NCBI GenBank assembly: GCA_030066195.1
Contig: JASJCB010000001.1
Location: 53,141-117,140 of the forward strand
Source of the DNA: Acidobacteriota bacterium
Lineage (GTDB): Bacteria; Acidobacteriota; Holophagae; Acanthopleuribacterales; Acanthopleuribacteraceae
Reading direction: 5' to 3'
Length of the DNA stretch: 64,000 nt
Part shown: in pieces, positions 54,282-63,990 of the stretch
Layout: every line of letters starts with the position of its first letter
Position numbering within the stretch: the first letter of the stretch is position 1
Program-made: the position numbers and the translations under genes
The notes under the pieces: generated by a model
Database searches by the model: none
Told to the model about the DNA's origin: nothing
The model's input: the letters and a program-made list of their open reading frames with translations, nothing else

Positions 54282-55787
54282 ATGTTTAAGGAAGCCACAC
54301 TCGACTACATCATTTCCGAACCACAGTTAGCCAAAAGCGTTTTTCGCAACCTGGAAAAAGAGGTGATTGCGCTGAGAAAGGAGAAGGCTGATCTTGTTGG
54401 TTACGACGGCGAAACCGATAGCCTCAAGGAAGTTGAAGAGTGGCTGATCGAGCGGCAGAAAGCCGGAGAACAAGAGCATAAGAAACAATTTTCCCGTTCT
54501 TCAGAGAAGCGAAAAAAGCAGCAGGATGATCAACAAGGTGATTCGGCTCCCGCCAAGAAAAAGAAACCGGAAACATCTGGCCGGGGACCGGTTGGAGAAC
54601 AATTACCCATTGTTTTCGAGGAGCATACGCTGCATGATGACGCCTGCTGCAACTGCGGTGAATGCACGTCTTTTCAAAAAATGAAGCAAGCCGAGACATC
54701 GACCATCGTCGATTACGTTCCGGCCAAACTGATCAGTCGTCACATTACGCGTTGGAAGTATCGCGGCAATTGTGGGTGTATCGTTACGGCAAAAGGACCG
54801 ACAACGCTGGTAGACGGCGGTCAGTACGGCATCGACCTGGCCTGTGAAATCGTGGTTCGCAAGTTCAGCGATCAACTGCCTTGGGAGCGGCAAGCAAAAG
54901 CCTTTGCTCGAGACGGCCTCCAATTGGCGACATCGACGATGTGGAACCAGTCAAGACATGTGGCCAATCTTCTGGAGGATGTCTACGAGGCGATTCGCAA
55001 GGACATCGAGTCGGGTTTCCTGCGGCACGCCGACGAAACTCGGTGGAGGATTCTGGAGGGGGTCAAGAACAAGACCCAATATGCCTGGCTCTTCCGAAAC
55101 AAAAACCACGCTTTTTTCACAATTGAAGATAGTCGAAGCGGCGATGTGCCGCAGCGCGTCATGACCGGCGCGGCGGGCGCCCTTGTGGCCGATGATTATG
55201 CCGGTTACAACGCGCTGGTCACGGTCAATGAACTGCTCAGAATTCAGTGTTGGTCGCATACGCGACGAAAGTTCTTGGACATCCAGGAAATCTACCCGCA
55301 AATCGAGAACTTCCTCGACCTGGTCAGCGAACTGTATCGAATGGATCGGGTCTTCCGCGAGTCCGGATCGACTTCGGCAACGTATCGTGCCAAACTTTGC
55401 AAACCGGTGATCAAAGCCATCGACACCTGGCGAAAGAACCAATGGTGTCTACCGAACTCCCGATTGGCAGCGGCATTGGATTATATGGCCGATAACTGGG
55501 ACGGTTTGACGGCCTTCCTCACGGATGTAGACATCCCGTTGGACAACAACCCGGCGGAGAATGCATTGCGCCTGCTGGTTTTGGGGCGAAAGAATTTTCT
55601 CTTCAACCGCTCGAAAGAGGGTGCGCGGGTTACGGCCATCCTATATACCATCTGTGTGTCGTGCGCGATGAACAAGATCGATCCGAAGAAATATATCCGG
55701 GAAACGATCCTACGAATCCGCAACTGCCGTGGCTTTCAGCTTCCATATGAGTTTGCCAATCAACACGAGCCCATCGATCTAATCTAG
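54282..55787 (+). CDS. tnpC: IS66 transposase TnpC
   Basis: The protein has 501 residues and appears intact. An N-terminal coiled-coil/basic region (~20-115) is followed by a zinc-finger-like segment (DDACCNCGECTSFQKM) and the DDE catalytic core. The catalytic positions are in FLRHADETRWRI (first Asp), ALVADDYAGYNAL (second Asp) and PLDNNPAENALRLLVLGRKN (Glu). The C-terminal IS66 tail (CAMNKIDPKKYI) is complete. The ATG at 54282 is preferred; an in-frame TTG lies at 54252. It lies 83 nt after tnpB. Confidence 0.95.
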   Translation: MFKEATLDYIISEPQLAKSVFRNLEKEVIALRKEKADLVGYDGETDSLKEVEEWLIERQKAGEQEHKKQFSRSSEKRKKQQDDQQGDSAPAKKKKPETSGRGPVGEQLPIVFEEHTLHDDACCNCGECTSFQKMKQAETSTIVDYVPAKLISRHITRWKYRGNCGCIVTAKGPTTLVDGGQYGIDLACEIVVRKFSDQLPWERQAKAFARDGLQLATSTMWNQSRHVANLLEDVYEAIRKDIESGFLRHADETRWRILEGVKNKTQYAWLFRNKNHAFFTIEDSRSGDVPQRVMTGAAGALVADDYAGYNALVTVNELLRIQCWSHTRRKFLDIQEIYPQIENFLDLVSELYRMDRVFRESGSTSATYRAKLCKPVIKAIDTWRKNQWCLPNSRLAAALDYMADNWDGLTAFLTDVDIPLDNNPAENALRLLVLGRKNFLFNRSKEGARVTAILYTICVSCAMNKIDPKKYIRETILRIRNCRGFQLPYEFANQHEPIDLI

Positions 55788-56064
55788 GCTCGACCTGGTA
55801 ATCTTAACTTCCCGGCGTCCGCTATTCCAGGGGGGCTGTTGGTAGACTTACCGATCAATTAGGGATCGCCTTCGATATGGTCGATGTATTTTTCAGAAGA
55901 GTCTTCGATCAGGGGGCCAATTGAAACAGCTCATTTCATCGTATGACTGACCTTTGTAGCCGGAAGCTTGCCGCTTGTCAGCACCCCGACGGTGGGGGTG
56001 ATGAGAGATCGAAGGTTCACACCATGCCCGCTTTCCAAAAACAGGGCGCCGAGGCGCCCTGTTG
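55788..56064. other. Gene-free stretch right of IS66
   Basis: The IS66 right end is within ~55788-55836. The rest contains no recognised gene, and it does not obviously continue the interrupted matrixin-like reading frame. The terminator of the neighbouring minus-strand operon lies at 56041-56062. Confidence 0.45.
56041..56062 (-). terminator. Intrinsic terminator after the AhpD-like gene
   Basis: ACAGGGCGCC (56041-56050) pairs perfectly with GGCGCCCTGT (56053-56062). On the minus strand it is followed by TTTT. It begins 2 nt past the stop codon at 56065. Confidence 0.85.
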
Positions 56065-56415
56065 TCAGGATTCCTTTTCTTTGAACAAATAGTCCAGGCT
56101 CAAGCGCGCGTGGCGCAGGTGGGGGATTACGATGGAACCGCCTACCACCAGGGCCACGTTCATGCCCTCTTCCAGTTCTTCCAGGCTGTAGCCGGCCTCT
56201 ACGCAGTTTTCCAGGTGGTAGTCGATGCAGTCGTTGCAGCGCAGCACCATGGAGGCGACCAGGCCCAGCATCTCCTTGGTCTTGCCGGAAAGGGCGCCGT
56301 CGCGGTAGGCGGCGGTGTCCAGGTTGAAGAATCGCTTGATGTTTTTGTTGTCGGTTTCCAGCACCTTTTCGTTGCCGGCCTTGCGGCGGGCGCGGAATGT
56401 TTCGAAATCGTGCAT
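56065..56415 (-). CDS. Carboxymuconolactone decarboxylase/AhpD-family protein
   Basis: The protein has 116 residues. The AhpD/CMD core carries the redox motif in MVLRCNDCIDYHLENCVEAG (CxxC with the following His) and a C-terminal helix (MNVALVVGGSIVIPHLRHAR). AhpD-type proteins transfer electrons to peroxiredoxins; others decarboxylate. CxxC with H three residues on favours the peroxide-defence type. It lies 3 nt after the AIM24/GYF gene on the same strand. Confidence 0.88.
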   Translation of the reverse strand: MHDFETFRARRKAGNEKVLETDNKNIKRFFNLDTAAYRDGALSGKTKEMLGLVASMVLRCNDCIDYHLENCVEAGYSLEELEEGMNVALVVGGSIVIPHLRHARLSLDYLFKEKES

Positions 56416-56418
56416 GGA

Positions 56419-57429
56419 TCAATCTCCGTCCAAGAGGTTGCCCAGGCCGCCCAGGACGCTGCCCTCGCCCTTGGTAGAGGCGCCCATATTGTTTTGCGGC
56501 GCGGCGCTGTAGATGCGATCAGCCAGGCGCGAGAACGGCAGGGATTGCAAGTAAACCGTTCCCGGTCCGGTAAGCGTGGCCAGGAAGAGTCCTTCCCCGC
56601 CGAAGAAGGCGGATTTGAGACTGCCGACCATCTGGATGTCGTAGGTAACACCCTCGTTGAAACCCACCAGGCAGCCCGTATCTACCCTCAGGGTTTCGCC
56701 GGGTCCCAACTCGCGTCTGGTAATGGTGCCGCCCGCGTGACAAAAGGCCATGCCGTCCCCTTGCAGGCGTTGCATGATGAAACCCTCACCGCCGAAAAAG
56801 CCGGTGCCCAGCTTCTTGTTGAAGGCAATGCCCACGTTGGTGCCCATGGCGGCGCAGAGGAACGCGTCCTTCTGGCAGATGAAGGTGCCGGATTGGGACA
56901 GGTCCACGGCGATGATCTTACCGGGATAGGGAGAGGCAAAGCTGACGTGCTTCTTGCCGTGGCCCTTGTTGGTGAACCAGGTCATGAACAGGCTCTCACC
57001 GGTGAACTTGCGCTTCACGCCCTCGAAGAGCTTGCCCATGAAACCCTTGTCGGGTTGGGAACCGTCGCCGAAGCGGGTTTCCATTTCGATGCCTTGTTCC
57101 ATGAACATAAAGGCGCCGGCTTCGGCAATGACGGTTTCGTCGGGGTCCAGTTCAATTTCCACGAACTGCATCTCTTCGCCGTGGATCTCGTAATCGATTT
57201 CGTGCGACTGCATGCCGCCGAAACCGCCGGATGCGGCCTGCGGAGGCGGCGCGGCGGTTCCGCCTTGATTCAACTCGGGGACATCGCGCATGGGCAGCCA
57301 ATTCTCCATGCCCTGGGTGAAGACATAGGTATCGCCCCTTACCTGACCGGAGCGGATCATCCCCATCAATTGGTCCTGACTCATCGGACCTTGCTGTTGG
57401 CCGTCAACGGCCACGTACCACTTAGACAT
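56419..57429 (-). CDS. GYF-domain plus AIM24-family protein
   Basis: The protein has 336 residues. The N-terminal GYF_2 domain (~1-55) contains [20 protein letters not shown] and [10 protein letters not shown]. After a Gly/Pro/Ala linker comes an AIM24/TIGR00266 domain (~85-310), a double beta-fold with [39 protein letters not shown] and [20 protein letters not shown]. The terminal Gly-rich tail is short. AIM24-type proteins are cytoplasmic and poorly understood; the GYF_2 domain is thought to bind proteins. The start at 57429 has GGGAGG and the GYF fold begins immediately; an upstream ATG at 57471 is less likely. Confidence 0.88.
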   Translation of the reverse strand: MSKWYVAVDGQQQGPMSQDQLMGMIRSGQVRGDTYVFTQGMENWLPMRDVPELNQGGTAAPPPQAASGGFGGMQSHEIDYEIHGEEMQFVEIELDPDETVIAEAGAFMFMEQGIEMETRFGDGSQPDKGFMGKLFEGVKRKFTGESLFMTWFTNKGHGKKHVSFASPYPGKIIAVDLSQSGTFICQKDAFLCAAMGTNVGIAFNKKLGTGFFGGEGFIMQRLQGDGMAFCHAGGTITRRELGPGETLRVDTGCLVGFNEGVTYDIQMVGSLKSAFFGGEGLFLATLTGPGTVYLQSLPFSRLADRIYSAAPQNNMGASTKGEGSVLGGLGNLLDGD

Positions 57430-57697
57430 CTCGACCTCCCTGGAGTAGGTTTGGTTCCCGGTTAAAAACACTTTCTATTGTAACCCGTCCGTACACCCGG
57501 CATGTGAGGAAAAACATAGGCCCCGTCGGACAACCTCGGTCGATCCCAACCAGGCCGGCCCTGAGGTCGCCCCGTCAAAATGTCCGTATAAGGCGGCAGA
57601 TCGCCACTTTCCGCTAAGGAGACCCCAAAAAGCCGTGGACCTTCCGAATCGGCTTCTTTATAATGGACTTCCGATAGAAGAAAAGGAGCGTCTTGGG

Positions 57698-57895
57698 ATG
57701 TTCAATCTGATTATGACCGCACTATACGAAATCGTTATGTCCTTAAAGCTCACCACCTGGCTTGAGTTCATGAGTATTTTCACGGTAATTATGCTCTTGG
57801 GCAGCCCGGGCGCCATCGCGACCATTATCGGCGCCGGTAGCAAATTGGGTATCTACCACTTCGTCCGCGAGAACAAAGAAGCTTCGGACAGTTGA
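57698..57895 (+). CDS. Small membrane protein
   Basis: The protein has 65 residues. One hydrophobic span covers ~20-45 (LEFMSIFTVIMLLGSPGAIA and TIIGAG), with a short amphipathic N-terminus and a charged tail (HFVRENKEASDS). AGGAG lies 9 nt before this ATG; a GTG at 57635 would give 86 residues. It is 12 nt from the HD-domain gene and may be co-transcribed. No family recognised. Confidence 0.5.
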   Translation: MFNLIMTALYEIVMSLKLTTWLEFMSIFTVIMLLGSPGAIATIIGAGSKLGIYHFVRENKEASDS

Positions 57896-57907
57896 TCGCG
57901 GGCTGAC

Positions 57908-58834
57908 ATGTGGCGGCCTACCGCTGACCTGGAACCGCTCAACCGGCTGTTGGTCGGTTTGGAGCAAGACCTCCTATCTGTCTTTCGCGGCGGCATGACC
58001 GCGGGCGAAATCATAACTTCCTCGAACCTGGCCGAGCTATGCGCGGAGATCGATCGCAACCCCTACCAGGCGTTTCTGATGGGTCGGATCAAAAGCAGTC
58101 ATGCCATGACACCCAGGCATGCGCTCAACGTCATGCTGATCGCCCGCGCTTGGGCGGTGACCTCCCACAAGTTCGGCAAGCGGCTTCACGCCTTTACCCT
58201 GGCCGCTCTATTCCATGACCTGGGTCATTGGCGGCCCCAGGACCTGGTCTACCGGTTCGGCCCCTACACGCACGACGAGTACCGCCGTATGCAGGCGCAC
58301 ACCGCCTTGGATGAGCCTGCCCTGGCCGAGGTCGATCCGGATATCCTCGAATGGATCTACCAACACCACGAACAGCCCGACGGGCGTGGTTATCCCCAGG
58401 GTATCGACCAGCCCCATATTCTGGCCCAGTTCCTTCGCATCGTGGACTGTTACGAGGGCCTGACCACACCTCGACGGTTCCGGCCCGCCTATTCTCCTGC
58501 CGAGGCCATGACCGTGATGGCGCGGTGGTCGGGATTTAAATACGATGCGCGACTGTTTGCCGGCTTCAGAGGTTTCCTGGGCAACTGGCCCGTGGGGAGC
58601 TTTATTCGAGCCAGCCAGGGGTCGGCGATAACCTTGCCGCCGGGGGGAGACCTCGTCGAAGCACTGTTGTTGACGAATGAGGACGGCGATCAACTCGAGA
58701 CACCGCTCCTTATTCAATTATCTCCGGAGGACATAAAAGGCGAAGGGCACCCCTGGCACGAGGCCGGGCTGCCCGATGAATGGAAGAACCTGCGGCCGGA
58801 TATGCTGAGCCTGCCGCGCTCTTATATAGATTAG
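57908..58834 (+). CDS. HD-GYP-type phosphohydrolase domain protein
   Basis: The protein has 308 residues. The HD-GYP core shows [15 protein letters not shown] (HD pair), [17 protein letters not shown] (HH and the GYP motif) and [17 protein letters not shown]. These motifs coordinate two or three metals for hydrolysis of c-di-GMP or related cyclic dinucleotides. No sensor domain is attached; the N-terminal ~70 and C-terminal ~70 residues are family-specific. Cytoplasmic. Its stop overlaps the convergent ferredoxin gene by 4 nt. Confidence 0.85.
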   Translation: MWRPTADLEPLNRLLVGLEQDLLSVFRGGMTAGEIITSSNLAELCAEIDRNPYQAFLMGRIKSSHAMTPRHALNVMLIARAWAVTSHKFGKRLHAFTLAALFHDLGHWRPQDLVYRFGPYTHDEYRRMQAHTALDEPALAEVDPDILEWIYQHHEQPDGRGYPQGIDQPHILAQFLRIVDCYEGLTTPRRFRPAYSPAEAMTVMARWSGFKYDARLFAGFRGFLGNWPVGSFIRASQGSAITLPPGGDLVEALLLTNEDGDQLETPLLIQLSPEDIKGEGHPWHEAGLPDEWKNLRPDMLSLPRSYID

Positions 58835-59151
58835 AAGCCGAGTTCCGCTTTGCGTTCCTCCGCCGTGGGCAGGGGTTCTTTCTGATCGGTAATGGGATCG
58901 GCCCCTGCGTCGCAAAGGCGAATGGATTCCTCCGCATTGTATGCCAGCATCGCCTCATTGGCATCGGGCAGTTCGTCTTCAGCGTAGATGGCTTCCACCG
59001 GGCACTCGGCCACACAAGCAGAGCAGTCGATACATTCGTCAGGATGAATCACTAACTGCGTCTCTGTTTCATAAAAGCAGTCAACCGGGCATACAAGCAC
59101 ACAATCCGTGAACTTGCAGCCTACGCAATTTTCTATCACCACATGTGTCAT
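58831..59151 (-). CDS. fdxA: 7Fe-type ferredoxin, FdxA-like
   Basis: This 106-residue protein starts [20 protein letters not shown]. The cluster motifs C-x2-C-x4-C-x3-CPVDC and [17 protein letters not shown] give one 3Fe-4S and one 4Fe-4S centre, as in FdxA of many bacteria. The C-terminal extension ([20 protein letters not shown]) is also typical. It is a soluble low-potential electron carrier; the partner is unknown. GGAGG is 5 nt before the ATG at 59151, which fixes the start; an ATG 15 codons upstream is rejected. Confidence 0.93.
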   Translation of the reverse strand: MTHVVIENCVGCKFTDCVLVCPVDCFYETETQLVIHPDECIDCSACVAECPVEAIYAEDELPDANEAMLAYNAEESIRLCDAGADPITDQKEPLPTAEERKAELGF

Positions 59152-59220
59152 TGAGACCTCCAGTGCCTCGTAAGAAAATGATGCCTCATCATACAAAAAG
59201 TCGCTGGAATTCTCAATTGT

Positions 59221-59916
59221 TTAAACAGTGGGAGGCACAGAATTTCCACAATCCACGCGGTCGATTTCCGCTCGTAACCGCGCGGGCAGCTTTCGTTGCA
59301 AGTCGGCGATCATGACTTGATCGCTCAAATCGATGCCCAGGGACCGGAGCGAGGTGAGGAACCCCTCGTGGCCGCGCCCCTCGCGATAATCCGGTTCGCG
59401 CGGCGGGTGGCGCAGCACGCGCGCCATCAAAGCCAGGTCGGGCTGCACCAGAATCGATGCCTGGTAGAGCAGGTATTGGCGGCGCCTGAAAATGGAGGAA
59501 CCCACCAGCTTGCGATCGCCGACGGCAATATCCGACAAGCCTTTTTGGCTGTAGTCCGCATCCCGCCAGTCGCGAAAACAGGTAATCAGGGCGCGATTGA
59601 TCGCCGCGAAATAGGCGCCGTTTTGGAAGGTGTGGGCCACACCGGCGTGTATGGTAACCACCAGGGTATCGGGGCCCAGCAGGACCGTGCCTCCGCCGCC
59701 CTTGCGCTTGTAAAGCGGCATGCCCAAGGATTGCATTTCTGCCGGGAAAACCTCGTGCTCCGCTTTCCCGGAGGCGCCCATCACGACGTGATGAACCGTA
59801 GGTTGGAAAACCTGTACTTCCAGTTCTCCCAACCCGGATTCCTTGATTTCCTCGGGATAAGGCTCCCACACCCTGGTCTTAGACAAAGTATTAAAAGGCC
59901 TGGATTGCCTCTTCAA
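59221..59916 (-). CDS. Lipoate-protein ligase A-like protein
   Basis: This 231-residue protein of the BPL/LplA/LipB fold has MPLYKRKGGGGTVLLGP (the RR-x-GGG-T/A-V loop) and GLSDIAVGDRKLVGSSIFRR with the catalytic Lys, followed by YLLYQASILV. The C-terminal accessory domain of true LplA is missing, so it may be a lipoyl- or octanoyl-transferase-like enzyme. The start is uncertain: the frame opens with a TTG at 59916 that overlaps the STAS gene by 26 nt, and other candidates are TTG 59886 and GTG 59871. Cytoplasmic. Confidence 0.78.
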   Translation of the reverse strand: MKRQSRPFNTLSKTRVWEPYPEEIKESGLGELEVQVFQPTVHHVVMGASGKAEHEVFPAEMQSLGMPLYKRKGGGGTVLLGPDTLVVTIHAGVAHTFQNGAYFAAINRALITCFRDWRDADYSQKGLSDIAVGDRKLVGSSIFRRRQYLLYQASILVQPDLALMARVLRHPPREPDYREGRGHEGFLTSLRSLGIDLSDQVMIADLQRKLPARLRAEIDRVDCGNSVPPTV

Positions 59917-60223
59917 CGGTGGGGAAGGTCTCGATATGGTTCTGTAGACCGGTCAAACGCAGCAGTTGCTTGATTTTCTCGTTGCTTCTGGCCAGCACCA
60001 ACTTTCCGTTGATTTCTTCAAGCGCCGTGAAGCCGCCGGCAATCTGACCGATGCCAAGGCTATCGATATACTTGACCTTGGTCATGTCCAACACGATTTT
60101 CTGGCGGCCGCGGTTGATTTCTTTTTGCAGCATGTCCGCAAAGTACTGGTCGCTGCCTAGAGTAAGCATGCCGTCAATCACCATGATGGTGATGTCATCT
60201 ACATCGCTAGTGTCGATCTTCAT
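59891..60223 (-). CDS. STAS-domain protein (anti-anti-sigma factor type)
   Basis: This 110-residue single STAS domain has ITIMVIDGMLTLGSDQYFAD, IVLDMTKVKYIDSLGIGQIA with the phosphorylatable serine in IDSLGIG, and a C-terminal helix (TFPTVEEAIQAF). This is the SpoIIAA-like pattern. Such proteins switch partners when dephosphorylated, often opposite PP2C phosphatases. No anti-sigma kinase lies beside it. The ATG at 60223 fits the domain; upstream ATGs (60277, 60334) would add an unsupported tail. Confidence 0.88.
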   Translation of the reverse strand: MKIDTSDVDDITIMVIDGMLTLGSDQYFADMLQKEINRGRQKIVLDMTKVKYIDSLGIGQIAGGFTALEEINGKLVLARSNEKIKQLLRLTGLQNHIETFPTVEEAIQAF

Positions 60224-60386
60224 AGGTACTGACAACCTGTTTTGGATTAGGGATTGGTCCGTGATGCTTTCATACATCACAACCAAGACTTTAGCCGGAA
60301 TTACGAACAAAATCAAGTCAGGTCTTGCGACCAAATGCTTCCTTCACGCACGAAACATGGATTTGGAGGGTAACCGGAGGCATTGT

Positions 60387-60905
60387 TCAGTGATCATCCG
60401 GCACCACGCCGCGAAAAGTACAACCGCCGCGATTGTCCATCTGGGGAATAATGATGCGCTCCATACCCAAACGGCAGGCCTTGGTGGAGCCGGGCAGGAT
60501 CATCACCACCGCATGTCCGCATAATCCTGCATCCGCACGACTTTGAACGGCAGCCGTCCCGATCTCCTCGTAGCTGAGCATGCGGAACAACTCGCCGAAT
60601 CCCGGAATGTGCTTGGTGTACAGCGGCGTCACCGCTTCCGGCGTCACGTCTCTTTCCGTCAAACCGGTCCCGCCGGTGATGATGATGTAACGACACGTCT
60701 TCTCACCCAAAAGTTTTTCAACCTCAGCGCGAATAACCTCCATATCGTCCTTCAAAAGCAGTCGGTCCGTGACCTTGTGACCGGCCTCCGCCAACTTTTC
60801 CTGAATAAGTTGACCGGAAGTGTCGTTATCCAGAGTGCGCGTGTCCGAAACCGTGATTACGGCGGCCTTTGCGGGCCTGAATTCAGTCTCACGATGGTGT
60901 CCCAT
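60387..60905 (-). CDS. moaB: Molybdenum cofactor biosynthesis protein MoaB/Mog family
   Basis: This 172-residue protein of the MoaB/Mog/MoeA-C fold has [40 protein letters not shown] (the GGTG-x-x-x-RD substrate loop) and [20 protein letters not shown]. It adenylylates molybdopterin or is a close homologue. The C-terminal tail ([19 protein letters not shown]) differs from the usual short ending. AAGGGAG before the ATG at 60905 decides the start. No other moa genes are present. Confidence 0.92.
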   Translation of the reverse strand: MGHHRETEFRPAKAAVITVSDTRTLDNDTSGQLIQEKLAEAGHKVTDRLLLKDDMEVIRAEVEKLLGEKTCRYIIITGGTGLTERDVTPEAVTPLYTKHIPGFGELFRMLSYEEIGTAAVQSRADAGLCGHAVVMILPGSTKACRLGMERIIIPQMDNRGGCTFRGVVPDDH

Positions 60906-61041
60906 GGCTTTCTCCCTTGTGTATCTCACCCCGCGACAAACATTTGGGTCAGTTCTCACACTATTTTCACATATAATCATGGCCACGGGGAACCAACCGG
61001 GCTATATTTAAAAGCAAAGAAAACGGGTGGATTCCTTACCT

Positions 61042-63048
61042 ATGCCACATAATAAACCGATGGCAAAAATTTTTCATAGTGACGCATTCCCCTGGCCGCG
61101 TCTTTTTTCTGAAATCAAAGAACTGGAACCGGTGGTGGTGACCCAACCCGGGGATTTGGTCGCTCATTCCGACGAAAGTCAATCAGCGATCCTGCTCTAT
61201 GACGGCGTTCTGGCGAAATCAGGCAACCTGGCCGCCTGGCAAACCCCGTTCAAAGGTCTGATGTCGGTCATCGCCGAGGAGGGTTGCGGCGAGGGTGATT
61301 TTCTGGTGCCGAGCAGTTGGCCCCGAATCTTCGCCCGGAAGGCGCTCGAGGGAGCCGTTCGCGAATTGACGCTGCTTTACAGCAAGCGCACGCTCAGCCG
61401 CCAACTCAGCGATGAACGCGACCTGAGCATGCAGTTGACCAATGTGGGTATCGCCCTTTCCGCCCAGACCGATATCAACAAACTGCTCACCATGATCCTT
61501 ACCGAGGCCCGCAATCTGGCCTGTTGCGACGGCGCCTCGTTGTTCCTTATCGACCGGGAACGGGAACACGCGCCGGAGATGGTCTTCAAGCTGACCCAAA
61601 ACCACTCCATTTCCTTCCCCTTCGAAGAGAAACGCATGCCGCTGGACACGTGTTCCATCTCCGGGTACGTGGCCGTTTACGGCGAAAGTCTGAACATTCA
61701 CGACGCCTATGAGATCTCGGGCAAGGCCACCTATCGCTTCAATCGCACCTTCGATGAGGCCATGAATTACCGCACCCGCTCCCTGCTGGCCATTCCCATG
61801 AAAAACCATATCGGTGAAGTGAACGGCGTCCTCCTGTTCGTCAACCGCAAAACATCCCGCGACGTTGTCCTGGATTCGGTGGAAACCACCCTGGCCGAAA
61901 CCCTGCCCTTCAGTGCCCGTTTGGAATCCCAACTGAAGGCATTGGCAAGCCAGGCCGCCGTGGCAATCGATAACAGCTTGCTGATCAGCAGAATCAACCA
62001 TCTGTTCGAGGGTTTTGTCAATGCCGCGGTAACCGCGATCGAACAACGGGACCCCACCACCAGCGGCCACTCCTTCCGGGTTGCCGACCTCACCACGCGC
62101 CTTGCCCTGGACCTGCCCCGCTCCGGCGAAAGCCGCTTCGAGGGAGTACGTTTCTCCGACGAGGAGATCCGCGAAATCCGCTATGCCTCCCTGCTGCACG
62201 ATTTCGGCAAGGTCGGCGTGCGCGAACCGGTGCTGGTCAAGGAAAAGAAACTACCGGAACGCGGCATCGAGATGATCTGGCAACGCTTTACCATCTACAA
62301 GGAACGCCTGCGCCGCATGGACCAGGAACGCCGGCTCGCGTTTGCCCTGGAAGCCGGGCCCGATGCCTATCACCGCATGAAGGGCGAATTCGACAAGCAA
62401 CTGAACCTGGAATTGGAGCGTTTCACCCGCTTCTTCGAAGAAATCAACGAGGCCAACCAGCCGACCATCCTACCCGAGGGACGTTTCTCCCACTTGGAGG
62501 AGATCAGGCATATCGATCCCTTCGACGCCGACGGTGAACTCCTGCAATTATTGACCGAAAACGAATTCCTGGCTCTGTCGGTTCGCAAGGGCAGCCTGAC
62601 GCCCGAGGAACGCAAGGAAATCGAGTCCCACGTGGTTCACACCTTCAACTTCCTGGAGCGTATCCCCTGGACGCCCGCCCTGAAAAAGGTGCCGCTGATT
62701 GCCGTCTCCCACCATGAGAAGTTGAACGGCACGGGGTATCCCCACGGGCTGACAGACGAACAGATACCTTTGCCGTCCAAGATGATGACCATTGCCGATA
62801 TCTACGATGCCCTGACCGCCTCCGACCGGCCCTACAAACGCGCCATGCCTACCGACCGCGCCCTGGATATCCTTAAGGTCGAAGCAAACAAAGGCTTGCT
62901 GGACAACGACCTTGTCCGTATCTTCATCGAGGCAAAGGTCTTTCGGGCCGCCTCCAACCCCACTATCGGCCCCTGGTCCTACCCGGCCTTCGACGACAGT
63001 TTCTTCAAACGCAATGTCTGCGACTACGAGCTGCCGGCTCCCAATTAG
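61042..63048 (+). CDS. GAF and HD-GYP domain protein (cyclic-di-GMP phosphodiesterase type)
   Basis: The protein has 668 residues. The N-terminal ~120 residues are unassigned; a GAF domain (~135-305) follows with LTMILTEARNLACCDGASLF, SISGYVAVYGESLNIHDAYE and SLLAIPMKNHIGEVNGVLLF. The HD-GYP domain has TTSGHSFRVADLTTRLAL, ASLLHDFGKVGVREPVLVKE, a ~130-residue helical insertion, then IAVSHHEKLNGTGYPHGL and MMTIADIYDALTASDRPYKR. All HD and GYP residues are present, so it should be active on cyclic dinucleotides. The start is uncertain (GTG 61027, ATG 61042 or 61060; none has a strong ribosome-binding site). It is cytoplasmic and the GAF ligand is unknown. Confidence 0.9.
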   Translation: MPHNKPMAKIFHSDAFPWPRLFSEIKELEPVVVTQPGDLVAHSDESQSAILLYDGVLAKSGNLAAWQTPFKGLMSVIAEEGCGEGDFLVPSSWPRIFARKALEGAVRELTLLYSKRTLSRQLSDERDLSMQLTNVGIALSAQTDINKLLTMILTEARNLACCDGASLFLIDREREHAPEMVFKLTQNHSISFPFEEKRMPLDTCSISGYVAVYGESLNIHDAYEISGKATYRFNRTFDEAMNYRTRSLLAIPMKNHIGEVNGVLLFVNRKTSRDVVLDSVETTLAETLPFSARLESQLKALASQAAVAIDNSLLISRINHLFEGFVNAAVTAIEQRDPTTSGHSFRVADLTTRLALDLPRSGESRFEGVRFSDEEIREIRYASLLHDFGKVGVREPVLVKEKKLPERGIEMIWQRFTIYKERLRRMDQERRLAFALEAGPDAYHRMKGEFDKQLNLELERFTRFFEEINEANQPTILPEGRFSHLEEIRHIDPFDADGELLQLLTENEFLALSVRKGSLTPEERKEIESHVVHTFNFLERIPWTPALKKVPLIAVSHHEKLNGTGYPHGLTDEQIPLPSKMMTIADIYDALTASDRPYKRAMPTDRALDILKVEANKGLLDNDLVRIFIEAKVFRAASNPTIGPWSYPAFDDSFFKRNVCDYELPAPN

Positions 63049-63054
63049 AAAAAC

Positions 63055-63084
63055 GGCCGACGGTCCGGAAAGGAACCGCCGGCC
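63055..63084 (+). terminator. Hairpin after the GAF/HD-GYP gene
   Basis: GGCCGACGG (63055-63063) pairs with CCGCCGGCC (63076-63084) with one mismatch. It starts 6 nt past the stop codon. No uridine run follows, so termination strength is uncertain. Confidence 0.4.
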
Positions 63085-63216
63085 GGTGGACTCCTTGCCG
63101 TTCATATATAATGCCGTAAACCGTGAGAAAAGGAGCCGGGGAATTTGGAAAAAGGTATATCCCGGCTGTTGTGTTCTTGTATGATGAGATGATAAGGCGT
63201 CCGTGCGAGGGTAACC

Positions 63217-63909
63217 ATGGAAATTGCAGAGACCAAGACGTTTATGCTCCGCAGAGAATATAGTTTGAAGCAGGGTCAAACGATAAGCTTTTACAATAAT
63301 ACCGACTTCGAAGTAGTCGTAACTTTTGAAATGACCGAATTCGGCTCGGCGCCCAATCCCTTCAATGACGATCCGACATTTTCTTTTCCAATCGCGACAA
63401 ACCACGCTTCCGGGGAGCACAGAGCGGTCAACCCGGGAAAATGGGTGCTAATTGCCACGCCGAAGCCTTCCTCAACAAACGAACAAATGCATACCAATTC
63501 GTTTTTTCTTCTGGTGCAAGAAGATGCCCCTGAATCGGGGGAGATTTTCATCCGCAAACACCAACAAATCCAGTTTCAGGATCTATTGGTATTCGACAAC
63601 AACACCGATGAAGAAATGACCATTACGTTCCAACCGTCCGGCAAAACCAAAAAAAATAAACGAGGGCCGTTTGGGAAAGGCAATCTACCGAGCCCTCTGA
63701 AAAATAAGGGAAAGACGGCGCCCGAAAAGCCGAAAGATTACGGAACCTGGTATGTCATCGGCCTACCCACAAGAGGGGAAATCGACCAGCCGACCTCCGA
63801 CGAACTGGAGGTAACCGACGGCGGAAATGTCCCGCATCCGCTGTTGCGTCTATTCCACAAGATCTGGCAGGTCATCCTGTTGGCTTTCCCATGGTTTAAA
63901 AGGAAGTAG
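63217..63909 (+). CDS. Two-module beta-rich protein, unrecognised
   Basis: The protein has 230 residues. Two similar modules are seen: ~15-95 (LKQGQTISFYNNTDFEVVVT) and ~110-190 (HQQIQFQDLLVFDNNTDEEM), each with an N-N-T-D turn between strands. A basic linker (SGKTKKNKRGPFGKGN) interrupts the second. The C-terminus is hydrophobic and aromatic (LLRLFHKIWQVILLAFPWFK), possibly a membrane-binding helix. There is no signal peptide. The module pattern resembles the protein at 45154. Function unknown. Confidence 0.65.
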   Translation: MEIAETKTFMLRREYSLKQGQTISFYNNTDFEVVVTFEMTEFGSAPNPFNDDPTFSFPIATNHASGEHRAVNPGKWVLIATPKPSSTNEQMHTNSFFLLVQEDAPESGEIFIRKHQQIQFQDLLVFDNNTDEEMTITFQPSGKTKKNKRGPFGKGNLPSPLKNKGKTAPEKPKDYGTWYVIGLPTRGEIDQPTSDELEVTDGGNVPHPLLRLFHKIWQVILLAFPWFKRK

Positions 63910-63962
63910 CTTCACATCTCGAAGAAGGAACCGCTGAATACGGCACTGGAAAGGAGGAGGGA

Positions 63963-63990
63963 CGAACAGTCAGGAAGGATCGACTGTTCG
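63963..63990. repeat. Inverted repeat near the window end
   Basis: CGAACAGTC (63963-63971) is perfectly mirrored by GACTGTTCG (63982-63990) with a 10-nt loop. It lies ~55 nt past the stop of the preceding gene and could be part of its terminator or of a leader for a gene beyond the window. Confidence 0.4.

Larger units (their letters stand above)
53585..55835 (+). mobile_element. IS66-family insertion sequence
   Basis: Three consecutive plus-strand genes (tnpA-like, tnpB, tnpC) form the standard IS66 set. Candidate ends are CCCCCTGG at 53585-53592 and its complement CCAGGGGG at 55827-55834 (extended weakly inwards), giving ~2.25 kb. No 8-bp target duplication was found, so the exact ends are tentative or one end has decayed. 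The left end lies inside the 3' part of the matrixin-like gene. Confidence 0.75.
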
